64,000 nt of DNA from Ramlibacter pinisoli (GCF_009758015.1 NZ_WSEL01000003.1:1922001-1986000), one strand, 5' to 3'. Positions 12,507 to 21,697 are shown, counted from the first letter of the stretch. The notes: generated by a model from the sequence alone, not told the origin. Numbers and translations: made by a program.

Positions 12507-13121
12507 ATGTTGACCGTCTCCAAATGCCTGGCCGGCGGCCAGGGCCTGGCGCCCGTGCTGGTGCGGCGCGCCGCCACCGTCGAACTCGACTGGGATGTGC
12601 GCCAGAAGAGCCGCTTCGAGGCCACCGACTCGCAGGGCCGCCGCCTGGGCGTGTTCCTGCCGCGTGGCACCGTGGTGCGCGGCGGCGACGTGCTGGTGGC
12701 CGAGGACGGCTCGATGGTCCGCGTGGTCGCGGCGCCGCAACCGGTGCTGCGCATCACGCACTGCAGCCAGCACGGCAGCGCCTTCGACCTCACCCGGGCC
12801 GCCTACCACCTGGGCAACCGCCACGTGGCCATCGAGCTGCGCCCCGACCACCTGAAGATCGAACCCGACCACGTGCTGGCCGCCATGCTGCGCGGCATGC
12901 ACCTGATCGTGCAGGAAGCGCAGGAGGCGTTCGAGCCCGAGGGCGGGGCGTATGCGGCCGGCGGCCACGGCCATGGACACGCGCACGGCGGCCACGGCCC
13001 GCTGGCGCCGGAGCACGGCGGCTACGAGGGCAGCGGCCACGGGCACGACCACGACCATGCGCACGACCACGCGCACGACGGCCACGACCATGGACACCAC
13101 GGGCACGGCCATTCGCACTGA
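12507..13121 (+). CDS. ureE: urease nickel metallochaperone UreE
   Basis: A 204-residue nickel donor for urease maturation. The core carries the peptide-binding N-terminal domain ([20 protein letters not shown]) and the metal-binding domain with GNRHVAIEL and DHVLAAML. The C-terminal tail of about 50 residues is very rich in His, Asp and Gly (repeats of HGH, HDH, HAHD), expected to bind several Ni2+ ions. The ATG at 12507 fits the family start ([11 protein letters not shown]). Its last 32 bp overlap the start of ureF. Confidence 0.96.
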   Translation: MLTVSKCLAGGQGLAPVLVRRAATVELDWDVRQKSRFEATDSQGRRLGVFLPRGTVVRGGDVLVAEDGSMVRVVAAPQPVLRITHCSQHGSAFDLTRAAYHLGNRHVAIELRPDHLKIEPDHVLAAMLRGMHLIVQEAQEAFEPEGGAYAAGGHGHGHAHGGHGPLAPEHGGYEGSGHGHDHDHAHDHAHDGHDHGHHGHGHSH

Positions 13122-13764
13122 CGCCGCGCTGCTGCGCCTGGTCTGGCTGGCCTCGCCGGCGCTGCCGGTGGGCGGCTTCTCGTATTCCGAGGGCCTGGAA
13201 GCGGCCGTCGACGCCGGCCTGGTCACGGACGAACGCACGGCCGCCGACTGGCTGGAGGAGCAACTGCACCTGGCCCTGGCGGAATCCGACCTGTCCGTCG
13301 TCGGCGCCGCCGTCGCCGCCTTCCGCGCCGGCGACGGCGAGCGGGTCGCCGCGCTGGACGCCTGGGTGCGCCGCACGCGCGAGACCAGCGAGCTGAAGCT
13401 GCAGGCCGAGCAGATGGGCCGTTCGCTGGGCGAGTGGATGAAGTCGGTCGGCCGCGAGGGCGCCGGCTACACCTGGCCGGTGGCCTTCGCCCACGCCGCG
13501 GCCGACATCGACTGCAGCGTGCGCGAGGTCGCGCTGGTGTTCGCGTTCGGCTGGGCCGAGGCGATGGCACAGGCCGCCATCAAGGCCGTGCCGCTCGGCC
13601 AGGGCGGCGGCCAGCGCATCCTGCAGCGGCTGGCGGCGGAGATCCCGGCCGCCGTCGACCATGCCCTGGCGCTCGACGACGACGCCCGCCAGGCCTTCAC
13701 CCCCATGCTCGCCATCCTGTCGGCGTGCCACGAAACGCAGTACTCCCGCCTGTTCCGCTCATGA
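13090..13764 (+). CDS. ureF: urease accessory protein UreF
   Basis: A 224-residue helical chaperone that works with UreD/H and UreG to load nickel and CO2 into apo-urease. Family signatures are [20 protein letters not shown] near the N-terminus and [14 protein letters not shown] [16 protein letters not shown] in the middle. The ATG at 13090 gives [17 protein letters not shown], the expected length; it lies inside the ureE tail codons in another frame. The stop overlaps the ureG start as ATGA. Confidence 0.94.
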   Translation: MDTTGTAIRTDAALLRLVWLASPALPVGGFSYSEGLEAAVDAGLVTDERTAADWLEEQLHLALAESDLSVVGAAVAAFRAGDGERVAALDAWVRRTRETSELKLQAEQMGRSLGEWMKSVGREGAGYTWPVAFAHAAADIDCSVREVALVFAFGWAEAMAQAAIKAVPLGQGGGQRILQRLAAEIPAAVDHALALDDDARQAFTPMLAILSACHETQYSRLFRS

Positions 13765-14411
13765 CCGCCTCCGCCCTGCACCACATCCCCCACCGCACCA
13801 AGAAGCTGCCGCCGCTGCGGGTGGGCATCGGCGGCCCGGTCGGCTCCGGCAAGACCACCCTGCTCGAGATGCTGTGCAAGGCCATGCGCGACCGCTGGGA
13901 CCTGGTGGCCATCACCAACGACATCTACACCAAGGAAGACCAGCGCCTGCTCACCGTCAGCGGCGCGCTGCCGGCCGAGCGCATCCTGGGCGTGGAGACC
14001 GGCGGCTGCCCGCACACGGCGATCCGCGAGGACGCCTCGATCAACCTGGAAGCGATCGACCGCATGCTGGCGCAGTTCCCGGACGCCGACATCGTGTTCG
14101 TCGAGAGCGGCGGCGACAACCTGGCCGCCACCTTCAGCCCCGAGCTGAGCGACCTGACCCTCTACGTGATCGACGTCGCGGCCGGCGAGAAGATCCCGCG
14201 CAAGGGCGGCCCCGGCATCACCAAGAGCGACCTGTTCGTCATCAACAAGACCGACCTGGCGCCGCACGTGGGCGCCGACCTGGGCGTGATGGAGGCGGAC
14301 ACGCAGCGCATGCGGCGCGGCAAACCCTACGTGATGACCAACCTCAAGACCCAGGCCGGGCTGGCCGAGGTGGTCGGCTTCATCGAGCGGGCCGGGCTGC
14401 TGGCCGGCTGA
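13761..14411 (+). CDS. ureG: urease accessory GTPase UreG
   Basis: A 216-residue SIMIBI-class GTPase that powers nickel insertion. The P-loop [10 protein letters not shown] is at residues 24-33. The nickel-binding Cys-Pro-His motif is in [10 protein letters not shown]. The guanine-specificity motif NKTD is in [13 protein letters not shown]. The start overlaps the ureF stop. It is the last ure gene. ureD, needed for the UreDFG complex in most bacteria, is not in the window. Confidence 0.97.
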   Translation: MTASALHHIPHRTKKLPPLRVGIGGPVGSGKTTLLEMLCKAMRDRWDLVAITNDIYTKEDQRLLTVSGALPAERILGVETGGCPHTAIREDASINLEAIDRMLAQFPDADIVFVESGGDNLAATFSPELSDLTLYVIDVAAGEKIPRKGGPGITKSDLFVINKTDLAPHVGADLGVMEADTQRMRRGKPYVMTNLKTQAGLAEVVGFIERAGLLAG

Positions 14412-14424
14412 GCGGCGCTCAGCC
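14406..14424. terminator. hairpin between convergent ureG and SUI1-like gene
   Basis: A perfect 9-base inverted repeat, GGCTGAGCG and CGCTCAGCC, separated by one base, which folds as a 7-bp stem with a 5-nt loop. It spans both stop codons of the convergent genes. It has no U-tract, so any terminator function is a guess from position. Confidence 0.4.
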
Positions 14425-14784
14425 GCCGGCGCGCTTGACCCGGTGGCCCTGGTCCTTCAGCAGGGCCAGCACCTTGTCGCAGTGGTCGCCCTGCACTTCC
14501 ACCGCGCCGTCCTTCACGGTCCCGCCGGAGCCGCAGGCGGCCTTGAGCTGGCGGGCCAGCTGGTCGAGCGCCCCCGCGTCCAGCGCCAGCCCGCGCACCA
14601 CCGTCACCGCCTTGCCGCCGCGGCCCTTGGTCTCGCGCGAGACGCGCACGAACCCGTCGCCGGCCGGTGCCGCGGCAGCGCTGCGCGCGCAGGCGCACTG
14701 CGCCACCGGGCGGCGGCAGGCGGGACACATGCGGCCCAGGTCGGTGGAATAGACCAGGCCGCCGGCGGACGGGCGGGACTTCAT
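14419..14784 (-). CDS. SUI1/YciH-like translation initiation factor
   Basis: A 121-residue protein. The C-terminal SUI1 (eIF1-like) fold has VRVSRETKGRGGKAVTVVRG and CGSGGTVKDGAVEVQGDH, the family hallmarks. The N-terminal 35 residues carry four cysteines (CPACRRPVAQCAC), a possible small zinc knuckle. Bacterial members (YciH) are thought to affect start-site fidelity or stress translation. It converges on ureG with stop codons 7 bp apart and appears unrelated to urease. Confidence 0.9.
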   Translation of the reverse strand: MKSRPSAGGLVYSTDLGRMCPACRRPVAQCACARSAAAAPAGDGFVRVSRETKGRGGKAVTVVRGLALDAGALDQLARQLKAACGSGGTVKDGAVEVQGDHCDKVLALLKDQGHRVKRAGG

Positions 14785-14806
14785 CGGGGGGCGATTGTCG
14801 CCCGGA

Positions 14807-15772
14807 CTATTCCGCGCGGATGCCCGCCTCGCGAACGACCTTGCCCCACCTGTCGATGTCGCTGGCGAGGAAGTCGCGCAGCGCGTCCGGCGTTCCGCCG
14901 CCCGGCTGGACGCCGTGGACCGCCAGCTTCTGGCGCACGTCCGGCATGGCCAGGATCTTCACGAGCTCGGCGTTCAGGCGGTCGATGACGGCCCTGGGCG
15001 TGCGCGCCGGGGCAAACAACCCGAACCAGGCCGTGACCTCGAACCCGGGCAGTCCGGCCTCGGCCACCGTCGGCACGCCGGGCAGGTCGGGGTTGCGCGT
15101 GCTGCCGGTGACCCCCAACGCGCGCAGCTTGCCCGACTCGATGTGCTGGGACACCGACGGGATGGTCGAGAAGTACACCTGCACGTGCCCGCCCAGCAGG
15201 TCGTTGACCGCCGGCCCGCCGCCCTTGTAGCTCACGCCGGTCATCTGGATGCCCGCCATGCGGTTGAACAGTTCACCGGCCAGGTGGGCGGTGGTCCCGT
15301 TGCCCGAGTTCGCATAGCTGAGGGGCGTCTTGGCCAGGCCCAGCGCGATCAGATCCTGCACGCTCTTGGCCGGCACGCCGGGATGGACCACCAGCACCAG
15401 CGGCAGCGTGCCGCCGAGGACGACGGGCGCAAAGTCCTTCACCGTGTCGAACGGCAGCTTGTACAGGCTGGGATTGATCGGGAAGGAGGTGATCGGCATC
15501 ACCAGCGTGTAGCCGTCGGCCGGTGCGGCGGCCACGTGCTGCAGTCCCAGGTTGCCGGAGGCGCCGGGGCGGTTCTCGACGACGACGGGCTGGCCCAGCG
15601 CGGCCGCGAGCTTGTCGGCCAGGACCCGGGCCGTGAAGTCGGTCCCGCCACCAGCCGCCACGGGCACGACGATCCGGATCGGCCGTGCGGGCCAGCCGGC
15701 CTGGGACCAGCTGGCCGGCGAGGTCAGCAGGCCGGCACCGAGGGCGGCCAGGGCGTGGCGGCGTTGGAACAT
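14807..15772 (-). CDS. Bug-family tripartite tricarboxylate receptor protein (1)
   Basis: A 321-residue periplasmic solute receptor of the Bug/TctC type, which bind organic acids or aromatics. A signal peptide (MFQRRHALAALGAGLLTSPA) is followed by WPARPIRIVVPVAAGGGTDFTAR and ADGYTLVMP, the standard anchors. The ATG at 15772 has AAGGAGA 9 nt upstream; an earlier in-frame ATG at 15790 would bury that site. It is separated from the GntR gene by 72 bp that hold an AATGCATT operator, so it forms its own controlled unit. No TctA/TctB membrane partners are in the window, usual for Bug receptors. Confidence 0.93.
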   Translation of the reverse strand: MFQRRHALAALGAGLLTSPASWSQAGWPARPIRIVVPVAAGGGTDFTARVLADKLAAALGQPVVVENRPGASGNLGLQHVAAAPADGYTLVMPITSFPINPSLYKLPFDTVKDFAPVVLGGTLPLVLVVHPGVPAKSVQDLIALGLAKTPLSYANSGNGTTAHLAGELFNRMAGIQMTGVSYKGGGPAVNDLLGGHVQVYFSTIPSVSQHIESGKLRALGVTGSTRNPDLPGVPTVAEAGLPGFEVTAWFGLFAPARTPRAVIDRLNAELVKILAMPDVRQKLAVHGVQPGGGTPDALRDFLASDIDRWGKVVREAGIRAE

Positions 15773-15793
15773 GGGCTGGGTCTCCTTCATGCA

Positions 15794-15803
15794 CAATGCA
15801 TTG
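15794..15803. promoter_or_regulatory. AATGCATT operator site 1 (Bug receptor promoter)
   Basis: The palindrome CAATGCATTG lies 22 bp before the receptor start codon. Read on the minus strand, the wider block ACCAATCAATGCATTGTGCA matches that at site 3 (ACCAATGAATGCATTCTGCA) in all but the two variable flanking bases. This extended match in two unrelated gaps argues for a real binding site. The GntR/FCD protein encoded next door is the likely binder. Confidence 0.7.
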
Positions 15804-15844
15804 ATTGGTCGAGCGGACGCCGGCTGGCGCGACATCGGTTGCCC

Positions 15845-16570
15845 TTAGTCGGGCTTCAGGAGCGTCCAGCCCGATTCGATGTGCTTGCGCATCGACAGCA
15901 CGGCGTTGGACGAGTCGCCTTCGGCGAAGGCCCTCAGGATCTCGTCGTGCTCGGCCGCGGCGTCCTTGCCGCGCCCGGAGACGGCGTTGATCAGGTCGAA
16001 GGGATAGCGCGCCCAGAGGATCTGGACGAAGTGCAGGGTCTGGGGCATGGCCGCAATGTCGTACATGCGGCGGTGGAAGCGGTAGTTGATCCCGCGCGCC
16101 GAGGCCCGATCGCCGGCGTTGAACGCCGCCTCGAATTCGTCGGCGAGGGCCCGCAGCTCCTGGATGTCCTTGGAGGTCGCCTTGTCGACCGCACCGCGCA
16201 CCAGCTGCGCCTCCAGCATCAGGCGCAGCTGCAGGATCTCGGCCGACGCCGTCGGGTCGAACGGCACCACCCGGGCGCCGCGGTAGGAATCGCCGCTGAC
16301 GTAGCCCTCGGCCTCCAGCAGCTTGAGCGCCTCCCGCACCGGGGTGATGCTCAGGTGCAGCTCCTCCGCGATCTCCGCCTGCTTGAGGCGGGAGCCGCGG
16401 GCGTAGACGCCGGAGATGATGCGCTCGCGCAGGTAGTCGGCGACCTGCTCCTCTTTGGTTCGGTATTCCATCGTCACCAGCTGCAAGGGCCTGGCCGCAG
16501 CAGGGGCCGCGACCGACACGCCGCCCGTGGTCGCCGCGCGAACGGCAGCAAGCGAGGTGTTCCGATGCAT
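15845..16570 (-). CDS. GntR-family regulator with FCD domain
   Basis: A 241-residue transcription factor. An N-terminal winged helix spans about 38-105 (VADYLRERIISGVYARGSRL, ITPVREALKLLEAEGYV). The C-terminal all-helical FCD ligand domain (FHRRMYDIA, AAAEHDEILRAFAEGD) usually binds a metal ion and an organic acid. The gene follows the CitE-like gene by 1 bp in the same direction, so it is the tail of the second leftward operon. ATGCAT also forms its start codon region. It is the natural candidate for the GAATGCATTC sites that frame this island. The first 33 residues are low-complexity, so a start at Met34 (16471) is possible. Confidence 0.92.
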   Translation of the reverse strand: MHRNTSLAAVRAATTGGVSVAAPAAARPLQLVTMEYRTKEEQVADYLRERIISGVYARGSRLKQAEIAEELHLSITPVREALKLLEAEGYVSGDSYRGARVVPFDPTASAEILQLRLMLEAQLVRGAVDKATSKDIQELRALADEFEAAFNAGDRASARGINYRFHRRMYDIAAMPQTLHFVQILWARYPFDLINAVSGRGKDAAAEHDEILRAFAEGDSSNAVLSMRKHIESGWTLLKPD

Positions 16571-16575
16571 TTTAT
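16561..16575. promoter_or_regulatory. weak AATGCAT-like site at the GntR start codon (site 2)
   Basis: On the minus strand the sequence AAAATGCATC spans the GntR start codon. It matches 8 of 10 bases of GAATGCATTC. It might allow autoregulation, but ATG-CAT here also simply encodes Met-His, so chance is a fair explanation. Confidence 0.25.
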
Positions 16576-17381
16576 GCGCCGCCCTTTCCCGACTCGTCCA
16601 TGATCCGGCGCGCGCGCTCGACGACGGGCTTGTCGATCATCTTCCCGTCCACGGAGGTCGCGGCGCCCTGGCTGCGCTCGAAGGCGGCGAGTACGCGTTG
16701 CGCCCAGGCCACCTCGTCCGGGCTGGGCCGGAAGGCCCCGTTCACGGCCGTGACCTGCCGCGGATGGATGCAGAGCTTGCCGCCGAACCCCAGCCGGCGC
16801 GATCGCAGGGCGTCCTCGCGCATCACCGCCTCGTCGGTGAACTCGAGCCCGACGCCGTCGACCGGCGGCGCCAGCGCCGCGCGGCAGGACTCCAGCACCA
16901 GCTGGACGCGGATCGCGGTCATGGCCTCGCCCTCGTCCGCGATGCCGCTCTCGGCGGCGAAGTCCACGCTGCCGAACGCCAGCCGTTCGACGCCGCCGCT
17001 GCCGGCGACCTCGCGCAGCGCCAGGTAGCCGGCCACGGTTTCCACCAGGGCGATGACCGGCCGCCCCGGCAGCGCGACCGCGAGGCGGGCCAGCGAGGCC
17101 GGCTCGGCCTTGGGCAACATGACGCGGGCGCCGGTCAGCTCCCGCAGCGCGGCCACGTCGCCATCGAACCACGGCGTGTCGGCGCCGTTGATGCGCACGA
17201 CGGCCTGGCCACCGTCGGCCAGCCAGGCGGCCACCGCCGTCCGGGCCTGCTCCTTGGCTGCAGGCGCGACCGCATCCTCGAGGTCCAGGATGACATCGTG
17301 GGCGCCGCTGGCGACGGCCTTGGCGAACCGCTCGGGGCGGTCCCCCGGGACGAACAGGAGGGTGCGGGCGATGCGGCTCAT
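16572..17381 (-). CDS. HpcH/HpaI (CitE-like) aldolase/lyase
   Basis: A 269-residue TIM-barrel protein of the citrate lyase beta / malyl-CoA lyase family. N-terminal RTLLFVPGDRPERFAKAVAS and DVILDLEDAV, then ALVETVAGYLALREV and LCIHPRQV, are typical; the acidic residues in LEDAV and LVETV would coordinate Mg2+. Relatives cleave citramalyl-CoA, malyl-CoA or similar beta-hydroxyacyl-CoA esters. It lies 7 bp after the isochorismatase-like gene, among CoA-transferases and hydratases. A final C-C cleavage step of this pathway is the best inference. Confidence 0.9.
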   Translation of the reverse strand: MSRIARTLLFVPGDRPERFAKAVASGAHDVILDLEDAVAPAAKEQARTAVAAWLADGGQAVVRINGADTPWFDGDVAALRELTGARVMLPKAEPASLARLAVALPGRPVIALVETVAGYLALREVAGSGGVERLAFGSVDFAAESGIADEGEAMTAIRVQLVLESCRAALAPPVDGVGLEFTDEAVMREDALRSRRLGFGGKLCIHPRQVTAVNGAFRPSPDEVAWAQRVLAAFERSQGAATSVDGKMIDKPVVERARRIMDESGKGGA

Positions 17382-17388
17382 CGGTGGC

Positions 17389-17970
17389 TCACGCAAACGC
17401 GACCTGGTCCGAGGTCGTGATCGTGCAGAAGCGCTTGAGGTTGTCCATGGCAGCCGCATGCTCCTCGGCCGACAGGGCGCAGCAGCAATCCTCGAGCACC
17501 ACGACCTCGTAGTCCCGGTCGTGGCCGTCGCGCACCGTCGCCTGCACCACGGCATTGGTGGAGATGCCGGAGCAGTAGATGCGCCGGATGCCGCGGGCGC
17601 GCAGGATCGCCTCCAGGCTGGTCGCGTAGAACGGGCTGACGCGGTGCTTGACGATGTCGAAGTCGCCGGGCTGCTGGCCCAGGTCCGGGTGGGTCTCGGT
17701 GCCCCAGGTGCCGAGCTGGAAGATGCCGTTCTTGCGCGCGCCGGAGAAGATCGGCGAGTTGGGCGGGCATTCGCGGTAGTCGGGCGAGAAGCCGACGCGC
17801 ACGAAGCCGACCGGCAGGCCGGCGGCACGGGCCTTGTCGATGGCGCGCCGGGTCTTGCCGACGATGCCGCGGCCGCGGACCTGCTCGCCGTAGGGCGCCT
17901 TGCCGTTGGGACCATCGGCATGCACCAGGTCGTTCATCATGTCGAGCACGAGGTAGATGGAGTCGCTCAC
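17389..17970 (-). CDS. isochorismatase-like hydrolase, catalytic Cys replaced
   Basis: A 193-residue alpha/beta protein of the isochorismatase superfamily. Asp10 (LVLDMMND) and Lys108 (IVKHRVSPFYAT) of the usual catalytic triad are present. The third position, normally Cys in the GxxTNxCV motif, is Val141 (GISTNAVVQATVRD). A TNxVV form occurs in other proteobacterial members from memory, so this may be a distinct subfamily rather than a dead enzyme. It lies between a CaiB-type gene and the CitE-like lyase. Substrate unknown. Confidence 0.88.
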   Translation of the reverse strand: MSDSIYLVLDMMNDLVHADGPNGKAPYGEQVRGRGIVGKTRRAIDKARAAGLPVGFVRVGFSPDYRECPPNSPIFSGARKNGIFQLGTWGTETHPDLGQQPGDFDIVKHRVSPFYATSLEAILRARGIRRIYCSGISTNAVVQATVRDGHDRDYEVVVLEDCCCALSAEEHAAAMDNLKRFCTITTSDQVAFA

Positions 17971-17991
17971 GAGGGTTCCTTTCGCGTCGGG

Positions 17992-19191
17992 TCAGGCGAT
18001 GATCTCGCGGGCCTCGAGGTCCGCGCGCTGGGACGAATCCAGCCCCAGCAGTTCGCCGAACACATAGTCTTCGTCCTGGCCGAGCGCCGGCGTCAGCCGC
18101 CGGATGCCCACGTCGGTCGTGCCGGAGAACCGGCCGGCCGCACCGACCGCCAGGCGGGCCGGGATGTCGGGCGCGCTCACCTCCACCAGGGCGCCGCGCT
18201 CGCGCAGGTGCGGATCATCCGCGATGTCCTGCAGGCTCCAGGAGACGTGGGCGCAGACGCCGGCCTCCTGCAGCCGCGCCGCCGTGTCGTCGGCGTCGCA
18301 GTCCGCCAGCCATTGGGCCACCAGCTGGTCAACCTGCGCCGCGTAGCGCACGCGCGCCGAGCCGGTGGCGAACCGGCCGTCCGTGCGGGTCTGCCCCAGC
18401 ACGCGCAGCAGGGCCAGCCATTCGCTGTCGCTGCGGATCGCCAGCGTGATCCAGCGGTCGGCCTGCGCCGTGGCATAGACGCCGTGCGGCGACATGGCCA
18501 GGTCCGCGTTGCCGGGCCGCACCGGGGTCTGGCCGACGCTGGCCAGCACCAGCGCATCGCCGACCATCGCCGAGGCCACCTCGCGCGCCGCCAGGTCGAC
18601 GTGTTGCGCGGCGCCCGTGCGGCGCCGCTGGTGCAGTGCCGCCAGCGTGGCCAGCGCGGCATGCATGCCGGCCGAGTGGTCCATCACGTGGCGCATCTCG
18701 ACCGGCGGCCCGTCGCTGTAGCCGGTCATCCAGCCGAGGCCGCCCCAGGCACCGAAGAGCGGCGCATAGCCGGCGAAGTGCGAGTCGGGGCCGGTCTGGC
18801 CCGAGGCCGAGAGCGACAGCAGGACGATGTCGCTCCGGGCCTGGCGCAGCTCGTCGAAGCCCAGCCCCAGGCGGGCCATCACCCCGGGGCGGAAGCTCTC
18901 GGCGGCGATGTCCGAGAGCGCGACCAGGCGCTTGGCGAGCGCCACCGCTTCGGGCTGCTTCAGGTTCAGGCGCACGGACAGCTTGTTGGCGGACACCTGG
19001 TCGAAGGTCGCGGCCTGCATCCGGCCGTAGACCGCGTGCGGCTTGCGAAAGGCGTCCGGCCGCGTGCGGCTTTCGATCTTGATGCACTCGGCGCCCATCT
19101 GGGACAGCAGGTGCGTGCAGAAGGGTCCCGCCGCGTGGATCGTGAAATCCGCGATGCGAACGCCGGCGAGGGGGGACTGGGAAGGGGTCAT
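17992..19191 (-). CDS. CaiB/BaiF-type CoA-transferase (1)
   Basis: A 399-residue class III CoA-transferase. It opens PLAGVRIADFTIHAAGPFCT and has the CoA-binding region ESRTRPDAF and the stretch LSASGQTGPDSHFAGYAPLF. The aspartate that carries the acyl group is probably in HVMDHSAGMHA. Start at 19191 overlaps the stop of the second CoA-transferase by 4 bp. The two may form a heteromer or act on different acids. Confidence 0.92.
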   Translation of the reverse strand: MTPSQSPLAGVRIADFTIHAAGPFCTHLLSQMGAECIKIESRTRPDAFRKPHAVYGRMQAATFDQVSANKLSVRLNLKQPEAVALAKRLVALSDIAAESFRPGVMARLGLGFDELRQARSDIVLLSLSASGQTGPDSHFAGYAPLFGAWGGLGWMTGYSDGPPVEMRHVMDHSAGMHAALATLAALHQRRRTGAAQHVDLAAREVASAMVGDALVLASVGQTPVRPGNADLAMSPHGVYATAQADRWITLAIRSDSEWLALLRVLGQTRTDGRFATGSARVRYAAQVDQLVAQWLADCDADDTAARLQEAGVCAHVSWSLQDIADDPHLRERGALVEVSAPDIPARLAVGAAGRFSGTTDVGIRRLTPALGQDEDYVFGELLGLDSSQRADLEAREIIA

Positions 19192-20354
19192 CGGGTGGCT
19201 CCCGCTGCCATTTCGTTCAGCACGGGGACGCTGCCCGGGCCGGGCAGCGGCGTGCAATGGAACTTGAACGGCGCGAGCAGCACGTCGGCCTGCTGGCCGC
19301 TCTCGAGCCGGACGGGATGGAACAGGCCGCGCGCACGCTCGTGCTGGCCCTGCGCCACTTCGGCCGGCGTGCGGTACTTGGCCACCGGTACCCCGAGGTC
19401 CTGGGCGCGGCTGACGATCTCGTCGGCATGGTGGCGCGCCATCCACTCGCGCACGTGACCATTGATCTCGTCGCCGCGCCGGCTGCGCTCGAGGGGATCC
19501 TGCAGCCCGGGGTCGGCGGCCCAGTCCGGCCGCCCCAGCAGCTCCACCAGGCCGCTCCACTGCCGGTCTTCCAGCGTCAGCAGCTCGATGTAGCCGTCGC
19601 GCACCGCGAACACGCCGCCGTAGCGGAAGCGGCGCATGGTGCGGTGCTCCAGCGAGCCATCGCCCAGGCGCTGCAGCGCGAAGGCGCCGACCGACAGAAC
19701 GGCGTCCTGCACCGACACGTCGACGTACTGGCCGCCGGACTGCGGCACGGCCCACCAGGCGGAGAGCGCACACAGGGCCGCGCTGGCGCCGCCCTGGTAG
19801 CCCGCGAAGTGGCCGTAGATCTTGAGCGGCGCGCGTTCGGGAAACAGTTCGTTGGACAGGCCGTTGGGCAGCAGGAAGCCCTCGCCGCCCGCGTGCAGCA
19901 GGTTCACTTCCTCGCCGTCCCAGCCCGCCTTGGGCCCGGTGGCGCCGAACGGCAGCACGCTCACGTGCACGAGCTGGGGGAAGCGCGCGCGCACCGAGCC
20001 GGCGTCGACCCCCTGCGCCGCCCGCTCGTCGACCGGTGTGTCCTCGATGAGGATGTCGGCGCGGTCCAGCTCGCGGTCCAGCAGCACCCGCCCGGCGGGC
20101 GAGGCCGGGTCGCAGACCAGGCTCCGCTTGCCCGCGGCCAGGTACACGAACAGCGCGCTCTCGCCGCTGTCCGCCAGCAAGGGGGGCGCCGCCCGCAGCG
20201 GCGAGCCGCCGGGCGGCTCCAGCATGATGACCTCGGCCCCCATCGCGGCCAGCAGCCGTCCGGCATAGGCGGCCGCGACGGTCCGCGAGCGCTCCAGGAC
20301 GCGGCAGCCGGCCAGCGGCGCCGACGGACCGGATTTCGAGTCGGGTGAGTGCAT
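19188..20354 (-). CDS. CaiB/BaiF-type CoA-transferase (2)
   Basis: A 388-residue class III CoA-transferase homologue, diverged from its neighbour (PLAGCRVLERSRTVAAAYAG; FGATGPKAGWDGEEVNLLHA). The pairing of two dissimilar CaiB-like genes overlapping by ATGA suggests two chains of one enzyme, as seen in some succinyl-CoA-dependent transferases, but this is inference. It lies 25 bp after the hydratase gene. Confidence 0.9.
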   Translation of the reverse strand: MHSPDSKSGPSAPLAGCRVLERSRTVAAAYAGRLLAAMGAEVIMLEPPGGSPLRAAPPLLADSGESALFVYLAAGKRSLVCDPASPAGRVLLDRELDRADILIEDTPVDERAAQGVDAGSVRARFPQLVHVSVLPFGATGPKAGWDGEEVNLLHAGGEGFLLPNGLSNELFPERAPLKIYGHFAGYQGGASAALCALSAWWAVPQSGGQYVDVSVQDAVLSVGAFALQRLGDGSLEHRTMRRFRYGGVFAVRDGYIELLTLEDRQWSGLVELLGRPDWAADPGLQDPLERSRRGDEINGHVREWMARHHADEIVSRAQDLGVPVAKYRTPAEVAQGQHERARGLFHPVRLESGQQADVLLAPFKFHCTPLPGPGSVPVLNEMAAGATR

Positions 20355-20379
20355 GCGAACTCTCGCGATCCGGACCGGT

Positions 20380-21597
20380 TCAGCGGATCACCGGCAGCTC
20401 GAGATCGACGCCCGAGCCATCGATGAACGCCGGCAGCTTGACGTCGCGCGAGGGCAGCGCCACGGTGGCGATGCCGGGCGTGGTGACCTCGCCGCGCTGG
20501 TTCTCGGCGGCGATCTCGATGTCGACCAGCGCCGTCCGGTCCTTGACGTACTTGCGCACGACCTTGCCCTTGCAGAAGGTGGTGTCGCCGACGATGTTGA
20601 AGCGGCGCATCTCGGTGCGCACCCGCTTGAGCACGCCGGCGTCGCCCATCCAGTTGGTGATGAGGGAGCACATCCAGGACGAGCGCTGGGGGCCGTAGTC
20701 GTAGGTGCCCGGCACGCCGACCTCCTTGGCCACCGACTCCCGGTGGTGCCCGATGCCGGTGTACTCCACGCCGCCGCCGGCCTCCGGGTTGCGGAAGAAG
20801 TGGCCCGGGTGCTTGACCGCGGCCTGCAGCACCACGCCGTGGGTGTGGCCCCGGCCGCAACCGACCAGGAAGCCCATCGTGTCCATCAGCGACAGCGGTC
20901 CGCGCGCGATGGTCGGCAGCTGCTCGCCGATCTCGACTTCCTCCCAGTAGCGCACGTTCGCGCCGCGGATGTGCTTGGGCTCGTCCAGCACGATCTGGTC
21001 GATCCGGTCGTGCTCCTCGTTCGAGTACTGGTACTGCTCGATCTCCTTGTACTTGCCGGTGTCCCGGGCCGCCTTGCGCTCGTGCCGGGTGCAGGTGCCC
21101 AGGCCGCGGGCCACCAGCTCGCCGCGCTGGTTGAAGTAGCTGGCCTCGACGTACTGCAGCACCAGGCGGCCGGAGAACTTGCTCTCCTTCTCCTCCACGC
21201 CGACGACGCGTTCGATGGCCGAGATGCGGTCGCCGGGGCGGACATGGCGGAACAGCTCCCAGTCGTTGCCGGCATAGAAGCCGTGCACGCCGGGCAGGCC
21301 CCAGCGCGTGCGGCCGAGCCAGCCGAAGGCCATCGGGAACATCGGGTGGCCGACGACGGAGCCGTAGCGGGCGGCGGACCCATAGCCGACGTCGCGGTAG
21401 AGCGGATTCAGGTCACCGATGCCGTTGCACCAGTTGCGCAGGGTGTCGGCCGTGGCGTCCTGCAGGTACGGGCCTTCGGGGCGCAGGTGCAGCCCGATCA
21501 TGGCGCGCGCGGCGGCGACGGCTTCGTCGGTGATGCGGCCTTCGGCCGGGCGATGGCCCACTTCGGATTCGGGGGCGGCGGTCATGACGGTGCTCAC
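20380..21597 (-). CDS. two-domain MaoC-type (hot-dog) hydratase
   Basis: A 405-residue protein with two hot-dog halves: residues 20-170 (FAS1-like dehydratase N-domain, YLQDATADTLRNWCNGIGDL) and 210-400 (MaoC-like, including GDTTFCKGKVVRKYVKDRTA). Double hot-dog proteins of this kind hydrate enoyl-CoA esters such as mesaconyl-CoA. The GTG at 21597 is chosen because AGGAGA lies 6 nt upstream; the in-frame ATG at 21585 is the alternative. It begins the second leftward operon, 42 bp downstream of operator site 3. Confidence 0.85.
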   Translation of the reverse strand: MSTVMTAAPESEVGHRPAEGRITDEAVAAARAMIGLHLRPEGPYLQDATADTLRNWCNGIGDLNPLYRDVGYGSAARYGSVVGHPMFPMAFGWLGRTRWGLPGVHGFYAGNDWELFRHVRPGDRISAIERVVGVEEKESKFSGRLVLQYVEASYFNQRGELVARGLGTCTRHERKAARDTGKYKEIEQYQYSNEEHDRIDQIVLDEPKHIRGANVRYWEEVEIGEQLPTIARGPLSLMDTMGFLVGCGRGHTHGVVLQAAVKHPGHFFRNPEAGGGVEYTGIGHHRESVAKEVGVPGTYDYGPQRSSWMCSLITNWMGDAGVLKRVRTEMRRFNIVGDTTFCKGKVVRKYVKDRTALVDIEIAAENQRGEVTTPGIATVALPSRDVKLPAFIDGSGVDLELPVIR

Positions 21598-21638
21598 TGG
21601 GGTTCTCCTGATGGGGCAATCAAACAAACTGGAATGCA

Positions 21639-21648
21639 GAATGCATTC
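21639..21648. promoter_or_regulatory. GAATGCATTC operator site 3
   Basis: A perfect 10-bp palindrome in the 100-bp gap between the second Bug receptor and the hydratase gene. On the minus strand it is embedded in ACCAATGAATGCATTCTGCA, shared with site 1. It is placed to control the leftward hydratase-to-GntR operon. Confidence 0.75.
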
Positions 21649-21697
21649 ATTGGTGCAAAAATGAACGCCTCGCGGCGCGGGTGGTGGTCATCACGGT

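Noticed and set aside
12950..13120. Possible tandem repeat of CAC/GAC triplets
   Set aside because: It is the His/Asp-rich metal-binding tail of UreE, not an independent repeat.
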